From: JAMCRM01 sp035561075
Lineage (GTDB): Bacteria; Acidobacteriota; Terriglobia; Bryobacterales; Bryobacteraceae
Direction: 5' to 3'
Length of the DNA stretch: 64,000 nucleotides
NCBI GenBank assembly: GCA_035561075.1
Contig: DATMYF010000013.1
Span: forward strand, 62,001 to 126,000
Shown: positions 62,620-64,000 of the stretch, in pieces
Layout of the letters: the number at the start of each line of letters is the position of its first letter
How positions within the stretch are numbered: the stretch's first letter is position 1
Translations under genes and position numbers: made by a program
The notes under the pieces: model-generated
Seen by the model: only the letters and a program-made list of their open reading frames with translations
The model's database searches: none
Told to the model about the DNA's origin: nothing

Positions 62620-63974
62620 CGGGTATCCTTGAGGGCTAATTCGACGCCCTTCGTTGTTACGTAATACTTTGATACCATGGCGGGCGTTTCCCACGCAGGT
62701 ATGGCGCTCGGTTTCTTTACATATTGCAAGAAACGGCCGACCAGAAGCGCAAAATGCGCCTCGTGGCCGATACGGTGACGGTCGGGAATAGTCACCCGGA
62801 TCCGTTCACCCTGGTCCTCTACACCCAGCCCGGGCCACTCCGCAGACATCGCGGCGAGGCGCTGCCGGATGGACGCCAGCACGGCGGCTTTCAGTTCCGG
62901 CCGCGGCACCACGTAGACCTCCGGCCGGAAGTTCTCCGGCTTGCCCTGCCGCGCTTCCACGCGCGACCGGCTGCCGCGGAAAACCGCCAGTTCAGTGTCG
63001 CCCTGTCCCGGCGCCGCCTCATAACCCCACTTGACGTCCAGCTTGGTGTGGACGCCTTTGATGGCATAGGTGACGCTGTTGTTGCAGTAATAGTGCAGCC
63101 CGTCCGGCCGGACCGCATCCTTCAAATACTCGGGGAACTGGCGCTCGCCGGTCACGCGCTGGAAATCGGGTGCGGAGATCACGGTGGGCCACCGGGAGCC
63201 GCGCAGCACCCGGATATCCTTCCGGTATTCGATACCCTGGTCGGGGAACAGAATCCACTGCACCAGGTCCACCAGGTGAGTGCCTACATCGGCAAGGCCT
63301 TCTCCCTGCTGCCGGATGTCGAAAAACCACGCCGGTCGCAGGTTGGGCGCGCCCGCCACCAGCTTCAGCAGGTAATGGACGCTCTCCATGTATACGGAGG
63401 GCTCCTCCACCGAGCCTGGCAGCGGTTTGCCGAAGACATCGGCATCTGAAACCAGCGCGCGCTGCAGGATACAGGAGATCTCGAAGCGCTGGGTCATGCC
63501 GTCATATGCCACCACATTGTTAGCGGCGGCGGTCTTAAGGGCCGCCTCCAGCTTGGGCAAGTCGGCGGAATCGATAATCCAGGGCTTGTCCGCCAGGGCG
63601 TGCATCTTGCCGGCGGCGATCTGTTCGATGCGGTCGATCTTGCCGCGGTTGGCGCCGGAAAGCACCACCACGTCCCCCGGGCGGTCGGCGAGCATGCGCT
63701 CCCAGTAATCCGCGCCGGCGTAGACCCGCAGCTTCCAATTCGTGGGGTTGTCCTTGCGGAAGTTGAACCCTGCAATGCGGTTCAGGTGCGCCGAAAGATC
63801 CGTGCCGAGGGGCGCGTAGACGAACGCCTCCTCGGACAGCTCCGGCAGCGATTCCTTTTGAATCAGCGCCGCGTGAAAGTGTCCCGGCGCAAGAGTGACA
63901 ATGCGGAGGCGTTCAGCCCCCGAAGCCAGTGTTGCCATGGCAAGGGAGAGAAGTAAGGCTGTTCTGAAGTACAT
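62616..63974 (-). CDS. Exported Gfo/Idh/MocA-like protein with putative oxidoreductase C-terminal domain
   Basis: 452 aa. Signal peptide (YFRTALLLSLAMATLASGA) leads straight into ERLRIVTLAPGHFHAALIQ, where the Rossmann glycine motif is replaced by APGHFH. MHALADKPWIID holds the KP position, and DGMTQRFEISCILQRALV and a long C-terminal domain (DLVQWILFPDQG, RPEVYVVPR) match the putative-oxidoreductase C-terminal family. NAD binding is doubtful. Overlaps the lipoprotein gene by 4 bases and is upstream of it, so the two form an operon of surface proteins. The promoter is at or beyond the window edge. Confidence 0.8.
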   Translation of the reverse strand: MYFRTALLLSLAMATLASGAERLRIVTLAPGHFHAALIQKESLPELSEEAFVYAPLGTDLSAHLNRIAGFNFRKDNPTNWKLRVYAGADYWERMLADRPGDVVVLSGANRGKIDRIEQIAAGKMHALADKPWIIDSADLPKLEAALKTAAANNVVAYDGMTQRFEISCILQRALVSDADVFGKPLPGSVEEPSVYMESVHYLLKLVAGAPNLRPAWFFDIRQQGEGLADVGTHLVDLVQWILFPDQGIEYRKDIRVLRGSRWPTVISAPDFQRVTGERQFPEYLKDAVRPDGLHYYCNNSVTYAIKGVHTKLDVKWGYEAAPGQGDTELAVFRGSRSRVEARQGKPENFRPEVYVVPRPELKAAVLASIRQRLAAMSAEWPGLGVEDQGERIRVTIPDRHRIGHEAHFALLVGRFLQYVKKPSAIPAWETPAMVSKYYVTTKGVELALKDTR

Positions 63975-64000
63975 GTTGGAAGAGGCCGCGAGTGAACGCG

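Overview
The window is high-GC bacterial chromosome, densely packed with genes and with short intergenic gaps. Gene content points to Acidobacteriota, most likely the Bryobacterales/Solibacter branch: several exported Gfo/Idh/MocA oxidoreductases, an FG-GAP/VCBS repeat protein, a DUF1343 (NamZ-like) fusion, a PFOR paired with a dihydroorotate dehydrogenase-like flavoprotein, and an ImuA-ImuB-DnaE2 cassette. That placement is inference from gene families. There is no rRNA in the window and no database search was possible. I see no prophage, insertion sequence, CRISPR array or tRNA.

Layout. 1-9.5 kb: the end of a serine hydrolase/NamZ-like fusion, carB, a transpeptidase, a lipid kinase, a phosphoesterase, an SDR and a family 5 uracil-DNA glycosylase. 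9.5-22.2 kb, mostly minus strand: a frameshifted small membrane protein, the DHOD-like/PFOR pair, an exported peptidoglycan-binding protein, HtrA, and a transporter-peptidase-flavoenzyme-MFS run. 22.2-34 kb: an orphan HlyD-type adaptor, a patatin, two small conserved proteins, a four-PAS hybrid kinase, the imuA-imuB-dnaE2 mutagenesis operon, a decayed DUF4097-type gene and a two-module Cys-pair protein.

34.1-43.9 kb is the most striking unit: seven chemosensory genes (CheW, CheR-TPR, CheW, MCP, CheA-REC, CheB, and a REC-REC-PAS-kinase-REC protein). Each is joined to the next by a four-base stop/start overlap. The layout resembles the Wsp/alternative-cellular-function class, but the last gene is a triple-receiver hybrid kinase rather than a GGDEF protein.

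44-64 kb: an FG-GAP protein; an overlapping pair of a membrane-anchored amidase and a MamK-like actin; MsrPQ; phosphoglucomutase with an AlkD-like protein; a Gfo/Idh-FabI-EgtD-like run; recG-rsmD-phosphoesterase-Gfo/Idh; a heavily decayed phosphoesterase remnant; and a lipoprotein/Gfo-Idh operon.

Three loci are visibly broken (near 9.6, 33.1 and 61 kb). The first two each look like a single-base change, so sequencing error must be excluded before they are called pseudogenes. Start codons were often moved inward from the longest open frame where ribosome sites, signal peptides or gene overlaps supported this.
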